Assembly (NCBI GenBank): GCA_037381085.1
Contig: JARRRD010000026.1
Coordinates: forward strand, 1-45,559
DNA: 45,559 nucleotides
Reading direction: 5' to 3'
Source of the DNA: JARRRD01 sp037381085
GTDB taxonomy: Bacteria > Nitrospirota > Thermodesulfovibrionia > Thermodesulfovibrionales > UBA6898
The notes beneath the pieces were generated by a model. It saw only the letters and a program-made list of their open reading frames with translations. It ran no database searches and was not told the DNA's origin. Shown here piece by piece: positions 8,152 through 16,520 of this stretch (positions within the stretch are counted from its first letter, which is position 1; each line of letters opens with the position of its first letter). The position numbers and the translations under genes are program-made.

Positions 8152-9420
8152 TCATTTTACGAAGTTCCATACTTCCCGGAGAAACGACTTTCTATTTTCA
8201 AAAGCCGCGCATAACCTTTCGATCTTGTCTTCAACCTCCTGGGCGTCGCTCCCCCACGTCTCCAGCACGAAGGATGCGGTCCGGCCGATATAAAGAGGTG
8301 TAAGCGACTTCAGGAGATGTTCCTTGTTGATCGTTTTTTTGTGAGCCGCGGCGGCGAAGCTGAAAATAATCGCCACCCATATTTCATCGGGGATGCGGAA
8401 CTGCTCCTTGGGCAGGCTCCCGACATTCCTCAGGAATTCGAGGATGTCGTCAGGCAGGACCTCTTTCCAGATGTCCGCCAGTTCGTGCACACCGAGTCTG
8501 AATTTGTCAATCATCCTCTCGACGTTTACCGATACCGGTTCCACCCCGACTGCGTATTCGAAACCGAAGACAGGGACACTCTCGGACCCTTGCACCCTGC
8601 TCCACATATCGGCGTATGTCTCCATAAGGTCGAAGGTCGCCCCTACCACCTGGAAGAGCATGGCGCTAAGGTCTGCGCCGGGGTCCTTGGGGTCATGGAT
8701 CTTCGCCCCGAGGAAAGACTGGCAGACCCTGAAATTGTTGGCGATGGCCGTGGTCGTCATCCAGATGTCTATCCCGTACCTGGCGACGTCCGTCTCCCAT
8801 ACGTCTTTGGTTAGATAAAACCTGGCCAGGTCGCCAGAAAAGCCGAAGTCCCCGCCGATGGGCTGTCTGACCCGTTTTCCGTAAAGGGCCCTGGTTATCG
8901 GGTATATGATGCTGTTCGTGATCGTCCCGTCATACTTATGCCTGTGATAGAGCGGGGCGACGTAGTCCAGCCTGTTTTCAAGAATGGGTTTAATAAGGAG
9001 TTCTATCCATTCCGGTGTAATGCTTCTAAGGTCGGAGTCGACCACCGCGCAGGCCTTGACGTCCAGCATCTCGGCGATCTCGAAGATCGTCCTGAAAGCG
9101 CTCCCCTTGCCCGGTATGCCGTGATAAGGCGTGGCGATCGTAAGCGCCTTCTCTTTTCTGTGCGAGAGGAGGATCGACTGGGTGTCTTCCAACGCCGTAT
9201 TCTGAACCGTTTCCATGGTCCCGTCCGTGGATCCCCCGTCAGAATTAACTAACACGCACTTCTTCCTGGGGAAATATTTCACAAAGCCGGCCTGGACCGC
9301 CTTCACCACATGGCCTATAGTCCTGGCGTTGTTGAAGCTCGGTATCCCCACCAGTATATCGGCCTTTGCTATTTGATCAATCTTTTCGTGGATATCCTTT
9401 CTCAAAACAACGCTGGACAT
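8152..9420 (-). CDS. Glycosyltransferase, GpgS/GT81- or GT2-like
   Basis: A 422-aa cytoplasmic GT-A-fold transferase without membrane helices. N-terminal ILVGIPSFNNARTI is the nucleotide-sugar site and VVDSDLRS holds the metal-binding DxD. RQPIGGDFGFSG resembles the acceptor loop of glucosyl-3-phosphoglycerate synthases. The C-terminal 150 residues are helical and not typical of simple GT2 enzymes. It lies 37 bases downstream of glgC, which makes ADP-glucose, and directly upstream of a channel-like gene. A glucosylglycerate or mannosylglycerate-type osmolyte is therefore a reasonable hypothesis. A glucosyltransferase acting on glucan or lipid is an alternative. The family assignment is moderate and the substrate is inferred. 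Confidence 0.65.
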   Translation of the reverse strand: MSSVVLRKDIHEKIDQIAKADILVGIPSFNNARTIGHVVKAVQAGFVKYFPRKKCVLVNSDGGSTDGTMETVQNTALEDTQSILLSHRKEKALTIATPYHGIPGKGSAFRTIFEIAEMLDVKACAVVDSDLRSITPEWIELLIKPILENRLDYVAPLYHRHKYDGTITNSIIYPITRALYGKRVRQPIGGDFGFSGDLARFYLTKDVWETDVARYGIDIWMTTTAIANNFRVCQSFLGAKIHDPKDPGADLSAMLFQVVGATFDLMETYADMWSRVQGSESVPVFGFEYAVGVEPVSVNVERMIDKFRLGVHELADIWKEVLPDDILEFLRNVGSLPKEQFRIPDEIWVAIIFSFAAAAHKKTINKEHLLKSLTPLYIGRTASFVLETWGSDAQEVEDKIERLCAAFENRKSFLREVWNFVK

Positions 9421-9457
9421 AATATCGGTCTTTTTTATAAATTTCCGCCTTTCCGGG

Positions 9458-10681
9458 TTACTTCTTCCCGCCGCTCACCGTTCCTGCCCTGGGAATGATC
9501 GCTATGCCCGAGCCGTCGATATGACAGCGGAAGCGGTCCTTATCGGGGGCAAAGCCGATCTCCACGCCTTCGTCGATAACGTTCACCTTATCTACTATCA
9601 CCTTCTTGAGCCTGCTGCCCTTTTTGAGCACAACCCTGTCCATGATTATGCAGTCCTCGACGCTAACGCCGTCTTCCATTACCACTCCGCTCCGGATCAC
9701 CGAGTTCCGGATCCGGGCCTTGTGTATGACGCCCCCCTCGGCGATAATGCTGTTTCTGACGTCTCCCCTCAAAATCTTCGTGGCCGGCCCCTCATATCCC
9801 GAAGGATGTATCGGCCACAATTTGTTGTCCAGTTCAAAGCTAGGCTTTTCGCCGAGCATGTCCATGTGGGCCTCATAAAAAGCGGCTATGGTACCGACGT
9901 CCCTCCAGTAACCCTTCTCCTCGTAAGGCAGCGTCCCCGGGATGACGTTCGTGGCGAAGTCGTAGGCAAAGACCTTTCCGGTTCTTACAAGCCCCGGAAT
10001 GACATGTGCGCCGAAGTCATGCTCCTTTTTCCTCTGGGCCTTCCCGAGTTCCGCCGACAGAATATCACGGTTGAATATGTAATTGCCCATGGAAACATAT
10101 GCCCTTGTGGGGTCGTCCGGCATCGGTGTCGGCTTCTTGGGCTTCTCCTGGAATCCGATTATCCTGTTTTCAGCGTCCGCAGCTATTACGCCGAAGGCCG
10201 ACGCCTGCTCGATGGGTACCGGACGGGCCGCGACCGAGACTACGGCCTCTCTCGCGAGATGAAAATCTATCATCTGGCGGATGTCCATCCTGTAAACGTG
10301 ATCGGCGCCGAATATAATGAGCAGCTGCGGGTCGTGCTCGCGCACGAGGTTCATGTTCTGAAACACAGCGTCGGCAGTCCCCTGAAACCACTCCGTCCCC
10401 GTTCGCATCTGGGGCGGCACGACGGTCACGAAATGGTCTCCCATAACAGACGAAAGCGCCCAGTTCCTCCTCACGTGTCCGATGAGGGACTGGGATTTGT
10501 ACTGGACGAGAAGATAGATGGAGAAAATCCGGGAATTGACGAGATTGCTCAGGACAAAATCCGCTATCCTGTATCTTCCTCCGAAGGGGACCGAGGGTTT
10601 CGAACGGAACGATGTTAGCGGAAAAAGCCGCTCCCCCTTGCCCCCGGCGAGCACGAATGCGAGAATTTTAGGATGCCTCAT
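9458..10681 (-). CDS. glgC: Glucose-1-phosphate adenylyltransferase
   Basis: ADP-glucose pyrophosphorylase, 407 aa, normal length. It makes ADP-glucose from ATP and glucose-1-phosphate, the committed step of bacterial glycogen synthesis. N-terminal FVLAGGKGERLFPLT is the nucleotide loop, with KPSVPFGGRYRIADFVLSN, the glucose-phosphate region IGFQEKPKKP, and WRDVGTI near 270. A C-terminal left-handed beta-helix follows. GGAGG lies 7 bases before the ATG. It is the first gene of the unit with the GpgS-like transferase and the channel-like protein, not of the glgE/treS unit. No glycogen synthase gene is in the window. Confidence 0.95.
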   Translation of the reverse strand: MRHPKILAFVLAGGKGERLFPLTSFRSKPSVPFGGRYRIADFVLSNLVNSRIFSIYLLVQYKSQSLIGHVRRNWALSSVMGDHFVTVVPPQMRTGTEWFQGTADAVFQNMNLVREHDPQLLIIFGADHVYRMDIRQMIDFHLAREAVVSVAARPVPIEQASAFGVIAADAENRIIGFQEKPKKPTPMPDDPTRAYVSMGNYIFNRDILSAELGKAQRKKEHDFGAHVIPGLVRTGKVFAYDFATNVIPGTLPYEEKGYWRDVGTIAAFYEAHMDMLGEKPSFELDNKLWPIHPSGYEGPATKILRGDVRNSIIAEGGVIHKARIRNSVIRSGVVMEDGVSVEDCIIMDRVVLKKGSRLKKVIVDKVNVIDEGVEIGFAPDKDRFRCHIDGSGIAIIPRAGTVSGGKK

Positions 10682-10771
10682 GATATACCTCCACCGGGAT
10701 TGAATGATGAGTCTGACCGCTTCCGTTTATTTGCATCAGGATTCCGGCCATCGGGAATTCGATAATACTAA

Positions 10772-10800
10772 ATCTTACACTACGAGACTTTCCGATGCAA
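10772..10800 (-). promoter_or_regulatory. Sigma-70-like promoter of the glgC unit
   Basis: On minus, TTGCAT (10800-10795) is followed by 17 bases and TAAGAT (10777-10772). A transcript would start near 10765, about 85 bases before the glgC ATG. Both boxes are two or fewer mismatches from consensus and the spacing is ideal, but it is unsupported by experiment. Confidence 0.45.
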
Positions 10801-11069
10801 CCCTGACGTTGCGTAAGCCCTATTGTTGCATGAGATTCTCTGAAAAGCGCGGAAGGGGCAGCGAAAAATGTCTTGCAGCGACACCTTAAAGCCCTGGAGA
10901 GGGGTCTGCCGGCCATCTTCCGAAAGTCACTAACCGGTGGGTCCTCATTTATGTGGAAGATGGATAGATCATGTCGTCATTACAAGACTTTTTCGATGTT
11001 CCTTCCGTGCTGCTTTGCTACGCCAGGGTAAAGATGAGAATGGTGACACAAGAGAACCAGCAAGACCGA

Positions 11070-11097
11070 TTCACCACAGAGACACCGGGACACAGAG
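11070..11097. repeat. CACAGAG-type dispersed repeat, copy 2
   Basis: TTCACCACAGAGA (11070-11082), identical to 7277-7289, continues into ACACCGGGACACAGAG, so the CACAGAG word occurs twice in tandem. It lies just after the end of the broken treY. Confidence 0.4.
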
Positions 11098-11130
11098 CTG
11101 CGAGGAAGAAGGGAGGCAGTCCGGTTATCC

Positions 11131-14071
11131 TCATTCCGCCCTTTCCAGAAGCGCCACCGGTGAATTGGCGAAAACTTCTCCGGCATACAGGCAGAGCGCC
11201 CCCTTCTTCTGCGTCACCGTGATCGTCTCGGAGGTAAATACATTCCGGTATCTCCACCCCTCTTCGGCATGGGGCACAATGACCGTGGAATCCCCCCATG
11301 CCTCCGCCCCACAGGGCAGCCGGTCCTCCTCGGGGACAAGCCTTATTAGGAAACGCGGGACAATCACAAGAGCTTCCCTGTTTCCCAGACGTCTTGCCAA
11401 AGCACAGATGTGATCGGCGGCGTCACCCCCTGTCTCCAGCGGCATGTACTCACCTTCCCCGAAGAGTTCCCTGTTGGCCTTACGGTAACCGAGGGCTTTA
11501 TAAGTCAGGTAGAGCTTTATCTCCCCCGTCCCCTTGTTAAGAGTCAGTTCTCTTGCGAGCACATGACCGGGTGTCTGCACTTCACGTTCCCTGAGACGAC
11601 GGAGCATTTCCGCCCTCAGCCTGTAGTCCACGGGCCTCCGGTTGTCCGGATCGACAAGACTGAAGTCCCACATCTCCGTCCCCTGGTAGAAGTCGGGCAC
11701 ACCCGGACAGGTGATCTTGAGGAGAGTCTGAGATAATGAATTGAACATGCCGAAGTGTGATATCTTCCTCTGGAAAGGAACGAACTCCCTCAGAAACTGG
11801 TTCCCCGGTGCACTGCTCAGCACGGATTCGACGAAGATCATCACCGCGTCTTCGTAAATGGTATTCGGGTTTATCCAGCTCGTGTTGACCTTTGCCTCGC
11901 GTATTGCCTTCAGCATGTACCCCTTGATCCTGTCCCCGAACCAGGAGTGGCCCGTCTCGTCCATCTCCCCCACTGGCCATGCTCCGACGAGCGTCTGATA
12001 TAACAGGTACTCCTCGTTGCGGTCCGGCGCGAACTGCCCGTCCACCAGCAGCCGTTTCTTTCTGTTCAGTCGTCTCCAGAGGGCCAGATGCGTCCGCCAT
12101 TCAGCGGGGATTTCGGACAGGACATTGATCCTCGACCTGACGTCTTCGCTCCTCTTGGTATCGTGCGTCGATGTGGCTATGAGGGCGTGCGGCCAGGATT
12201 TCATCCTCTCTATGTTCTGCCCGTGGAAGGTCTCGAGGGGTGTCCCGAACCTGTCCGGAGCTCCCCCCACTTGCCATCACCGGCCCCGTTATCTGCTGGA
12301 ACCTCATCACGAAATCCAGCCACTCTTTCTTGTCCTCTTCGTCAATGCTTTCGGGAAACCTTATCAGAAGTATATCCCTGAGGAAATCGAAGATCGACCC
12401 GCTTATTGCGGGGTTATTGCGTTTCGCCTTCGAGACCGCCATCTCTATGTACTGTCGGTCCCTGTCTGCCACGTCATAAGAGTTTATGTAGGTCCTGTAC
12501 ACCGGGAAATAGGCGATCACCTCAAGAATGGCGTGAGTAAGACTGTTGAGCGTGAAGTCCCTCGTGTGCCGGTCCTTCTCCGAGACGCGGTTGAGGTAGT
12601 GTCCCAGGGTATTCACCTCGCCCGACATGGCAACTTCCATGATAAGCTTCTTTTTCTCATAAACAACATCCTGGTAGTTCAGGTTCAGCCGCGAGAATTT
12701 CTTATAGAGGTTGTCGAAAGCCCTGGCACTCCGCGTTTCCACGAAGACACCGTTCACGGAGTTCAGAAAGACATAGCCGGTGGTGCTGAAAATGGGCCAC
12801 TCCTCGGGCATCCTTTCGCCCTTGAGCAGTATCTTCTCGCCGACGATATAAAAGGGTTTGTGCCCTGAGCCGGCGGGAAACGATTCATTATAGAGCCCCA
12901 GGATCTCCCGTTCCAGTTCCGGGGAACCTGCAATGGGTGCTCCATCGACCGCACTTTCCGGGCGCCCGGGCCTTAGCTGGGAAAAACAGCTCAGCTGAAG
13001 CCGGTGAAAGTATTCCGAAGGGTCGTAAAGACCGTCGGGGTGATCCACGCGCAGACCGGCAACCTCCCTCCTTCCGATCAGTTTCATGACCAGCCTGTGC
13101 GTTTCCCTGAATACCCCGGGGTCTTCCATCCTGATCGCGGCAAGGTGGTTGATATCGAAGAACCTGCGGTAGTTGATCTCCTCCGTTGCCACCCGCCAGT
13201 ATGAGAGACGGTAAACCTGCATATCCAGGAGTCCGTCGAGGAGATCGAAGGTCCTGGGGTCTCCCCTGGTCCCGTTGAATATGCGGACGTTTTCATCTAT
13301 GTGCTCCCTGACAGGAGCCGCTCCCCTGTAAAGCGTCCAGAGCCTCTTTTTTATGATCTCCTTCTCTCTGTGTCTTTCCGTAACCAGATCCGGGGACATC
13401 TCTGTATATGGTGGAAGGTGATTCAGGGCGGTGATTATACTCAGAAGTTCAACGAGGTCAGGATTTTCCCCCGTAAGGCGTTCTTCGAGCATATCGATGC
13501 GGTGTTCCAGCAGAGTAATGTAGGTCCTCGGGACGACCGGGAATTTATGATCGTAATAATGGAGGGAAAAAGACCCTTCCTCAAAAGAAAGCAGGAGTTC
13601 CTGGTTATCGAGCACCTTTCCGTACTGGTCGCCCAGGACGGGAAGCAGCACCTTGTTCCTCAGTTCCTTCTTGACCGGGTCCCAGTCTATGTCGAAGAAG
13701 TGTGCATAAACCGAACTCGGGCCGTTTTCGAGGACATCCATCCAGAGCGTGTTCTCGCTGCTCTCGATGTACATGTGGTTAGGCACGATATCGAGAATCT
13801 GTCCCATTCCGTACTTCCTGAGCTCCGCGGCATATTCCTCGTATTCTTCTTCAGTCCCCACATCCGGGTTCAGAGAATTGTGGTCGACGATGTCATAGCC
13901 ATGCAGACTTCCCCTGTTGGCCTTCAGATAGGGGGACGCATAGATGTCAGTAACGCCCAGGTCACTCAGGTAAGCTATAATAGCCCTTGCGTCCCGGAAC
14001 CGGAAAGAGGCGTTAAATTGCAGTCTGTATGTCGCCACCGGTATTCGCGGCGTCACATGGTTTTCTTCCAT
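11131..14071 (-). pseudogene. treY: Malto-oligosyltrehalose synthase, broken by internal deletion
   Basis: TreY isomerises the reducing-end alpha-1,4 bond of malto-oligosaccharides to alpha,alpha-1,1. The upstream piece (14071 to about 12271) has the family start TYRLQFNASFRFRDA, the nucleophile region GLRVDHPDGLYDP and the acid/base region YIVGEKIL. It runs to ITGPVMA and then leaves frame. The downstream piece resumes at 12270 as VGGAPDRFGTPLETFHGQN and holds THDTKRSEDVR with the third catalytic Asp. Family members have about 18 residues (KGxEDTAFYxYNRLxSLNE) between these points. Their absence plus the frame change implies a deletion of about 56 bases at 12270/12271. Neither piece holds all three catalytic residues, so activity is unlikely if the lesion is real. 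The start follows the GH57 stop by 7 bases. A consensus error is possible. Confidence 0.85.
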
Positions 14072-14078
14072 GCTGCTC

Positions 14079-16520
14079 CTATCCCCTAATCAGTACCGGA
14101 ACGTTAAAAGTCAGCTTCCCGCCCAGGCGACTGAAGGCCTCTACCCACCGTGCCGCGTCAGGGTTGCCGGCAGCAGCCTCCCCGGCTATCTTACCGTAGC
14201 AGCACTTCGCGATCTTATAAAAAATGTTCTGCGTCTCCCATAAGTTCAGTTCCAGCGGCAGGGACTCCAGCAGTTCTACCAACTCCAGGATATCCTCCAG
14301 GCAGGCGGAATCGGAAGGATTTCCAAGGAGGTCGCGCATCATCTTCTCCACTCTTTGCCTTGCCGCAAACTCGAGGTCGACCTTTTCCAGCGCCACATTC
14401 CACCTTTCGATATCGCCGATGATCTGCCGCACCCTGCCGACGTCAAGGGGGGACCCGGTCAGCGCCTTCCTGATGTCGAGGTTGATCGTAAACTCCGCAG
14501 CCGTATAAAAAGCGTGCGGGACAGGCACCTCCGTCTCCCGGAGAAAACTCATCAGTATCCGGCTGTTTCCGTACATGCGCCTGTAAGACGCCTCGAACTC
14601 ATCGAGGGTGGACTGTATCACCGTGTCCAGTATCTTCCGCTGTTCGTCTCTGAAGAGGTCCCTGAGCGAATAATTGTGCATCCCGAAATGCATATCCATC
14701 AGTCTCACGATGTCGAGGAAGTCCCCGCTTTCAAAAGCCCCGAGAATCTCTTCCTTCATGGTCACGTACTGATCCTCTCCCTGAAACGCCCTCGCACCGC
14801 AGTAAATGGCGTGGCCGCCGAGGTAAAGGACACAAAAGCTCAGGGGCTCCTTCTCCCGGGTGATGCGTGATGAAACCGAGATTTTACCGACGGCAACTTT
14901 CATCTTGCCGGCATCCCGCCTCCGGTACTCGTCGCGGCATACTTCATAGCTGTAGATGTCCGTTTTCTCCGCATATTCCTCAAAAAGTGAACTGACGGCA
15001 TAATGAACTCCCACCTTCGTCAGGTTGATCATGACCGGCCTGACCCTGTTCACATAAATCTCAACGCCGTCTTTTTCTTCGGCCACATTGCTTTTTGCCC
15101 TCGCCAGCCTTTCGAGGAACCCCCCCTCGAGTTGATCCCCGAAAAGCTCCTCCGCAAGCTGGATAGCGCGCGCCGCATACTCTATCACCTGCACGGTCTC
15201 GATGCCCGAGATGTCGTCGAAAAACCATCCGCAGCTAGTATACATCAGCATGGCGTGCCTCTGGCTTTCTAGGAGTTTGAGAACGGTTATCTTCTCGTCG
15301 CCGCCCAGTTTCCTTGAGGCATGCCTGCCAAGAAACGCATCTAGACGCTCTTCAGTGCGGTCCAGGATAACATCGATGTATTCGTCCCTTGCCCTCCAGG
15401 GATCTTCGAGGTATTGGCCCGCCCTCTTTTCGTAGGCCGGCGACATCCTGTCCCTTAGCCAGTCAAGGGCCTCGCGCAGCGGCGTCCTCCACCGCTGATT
15501 CCATCCGGGATGTCCGCCGGTGCTGCATCCGCAGTCGCCCCTCCACCTCTCGATGCCGTGATAGCAACTCCAGGAGGTATTCCCGATGATTTCGACTTCA
15601 TAGGCCGGCGGATATTTTGAAAGGTATTCGCCGTAGTTCGTGAGCCCTGCATGCACCTTTTTTTCTATATACCCAAGGGCGTTGGCAAGGGCCATATCGC
15701 CGAACCTGTGGTGATGTCCGTAAGTCTCTCCGTCCGTAGCTATGTTCAGGATCTGCGGCCACTGCCGCGCGTCGGAAAAGCCTGACACGAGCCGCGCGGC
15801 AAAGTCTTCTCCCCTGTTCAGAAGCTTTTCAAAAGCAATGGCCTGGGATATGGGCCCGTCATAAAAGAATACGGAGATCCGCCTTCCCGTGGGCAATATG
15901 CAAAGGTATGCCCTTGTCGGGTCTATCCGTGCGCCTCTCACATCCTGCCATTTGTCTGTACCGATCTTCCTTATCCTGGCAGCCTGCCGGGGTGCCAGGA
16001 TGGTAAACTTTATGCCTTGTGCGGCAAGTATGTCGAGTGTTTCGACGTCGACCGCTGTTTCGGGAAGCCACATGCCTTCGGGAAAACGCCCAAAGCGGTG
16101 CTCGAAATCCCTTATGCCCCAGAGGACCTGCGTCAGCTTGTCACGGCTGTTGGCGAGCGGCATGATGAGGTGATTGTAACACTGCGCGATCGCGTTGCCA
16201 TGCCCCGAGCGCCAGGCCATGCCCTGCCTGTCTGAATCGAGGACAGCCTGATATAATTCGGGCGCGCCCGTCTCCATCCAGGAAAGCAAGGTCGGACCGA
16301 AATTGAAGCTTATCCTTGCGTAGTTGCTCACTATGTCGGTTATTCGTCCTTTTCCGTCCATTATCCGGGATGCCGAGTTGGCAGCGTAACACTCCGCGGT
16401 AATCCTCTCGTTCCAATCGTGATAGGGGTGGGCGGTGTCCTGTATCTCTATCGCCTCGAGCCAGGGGTTCTCCCTCGGCGGCTGATAAAAGTGGCCGTGG
16501 ATGCAGATGTATCTCTCCAT
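14079..16520 (-). CDS. GH57-family glycoside hydrolase with DUF3536 C-terminus
   Basis: An 813-aa protein. The N-terminal GH57 domain starts YICIHGHFYQPPRENPWL. It carries FPEGMWLPETAVD (nucleophile Glu region) and ATDGETYGHHHRFGDMAL (acid region) in a seven-stranded barrel of about 330 residues. After WSCYHGIERWRGDCGC comes the DUF3536 region, mostly helical, to the end. GH57 enzymes act on alpha-1,4/1,6-glucans (amylase, branching, amylopullulanase). This subgroup has no activity I can name with confidence. The ATG comes directly after the treZ stop (TAG then ATG), and treY starts 7 bases after its own stop, so it is translationally coupled within treZ-GH57-treY. Unlike both neighbours it is intact. 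Confidence 0.85.
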   Translation of the reverse strand: MERYICIHGHFYQPPRENPWLEAIEIQDTAHPYHDWNERITAECYAANSASRIMDGKGRITDIVSNYARISFNFGPTLLSWMETGAPELYQAVLDSDRQGMAWRSGHGNAIAQCYNHLIMPLANSRDKLTQVLWGIRDFEHRFGRFPEGMWLPETAVDVETLDILAAQGIKFTILAPRQAARIRKIGTDKWQDVRGARIDPTRAYLCILPTGRRISVFFYDGPISQAIAFEKLLNRGEDFAARLVSGFSDARQWPQILNIATDGETYGHHHRFGDMALANALGYIEKKVHAGLTNYGEYLSKYPPAYEVEIIGNTSWSCYHGIERWRGDCGCSTGGHPGWNQRWRTPLREALDWLRDRMSPAYEKRAGQYLEDPWRARDEYIDVILDRTEERLDAFLGRHASRKLGGDEKITVLKLLESQRHAMLMYTSCGWFFDDISGIETVQVIEYAARAIQLAEELFGDQLEGGFLERLARAKSNVAEEKDGVEIYVNRVRPVMINLTKVGVHYAVSSLFEEYAEKTDIYSYEVCRDEYRRRDAGKMKVAVGKISVSSRITREKEPLSFCVLYLGGHAIYCGARAFQGEDQYVTMKEEILGAFESGDFLDIVRLMDMHFGMHNYSLRDLFRDEQRKILDTVIQSTLDEFEASYRRMYGNSRILMSFLRETEVPVPHAFYTAAEFTINLDIRKALTGSPLDVGRVRQIIGDIERWNVALEKVDLEFAARQRVEKMMRDLLGNPSDSACLEDILELVELLESLPLELNLWETQNIFYKIAKCCYGKIAGEAAAGNPDAARWVEAFSRLGGKLTFNVPVLIRG

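Larger units (their letters stand above)
10682..11130. other. Intergenic region between treY and glgC
   Basis: 449 bases without a convincing gene. It holds the predicted glgC promoter (10772-10800) and the CACAGAG-type repeat at 11070-11097. Short ORFs on both strands here have no ribosome site or recognisable motif. Confidence 0.6.

Noticed and set aside
12101..12270. Two separate overlapping genes at treY, or programmed frameshift/bypass
   Set aside because: A conserved block is absent altogether, rather than skipped, so translation tricks could not restore the protein.
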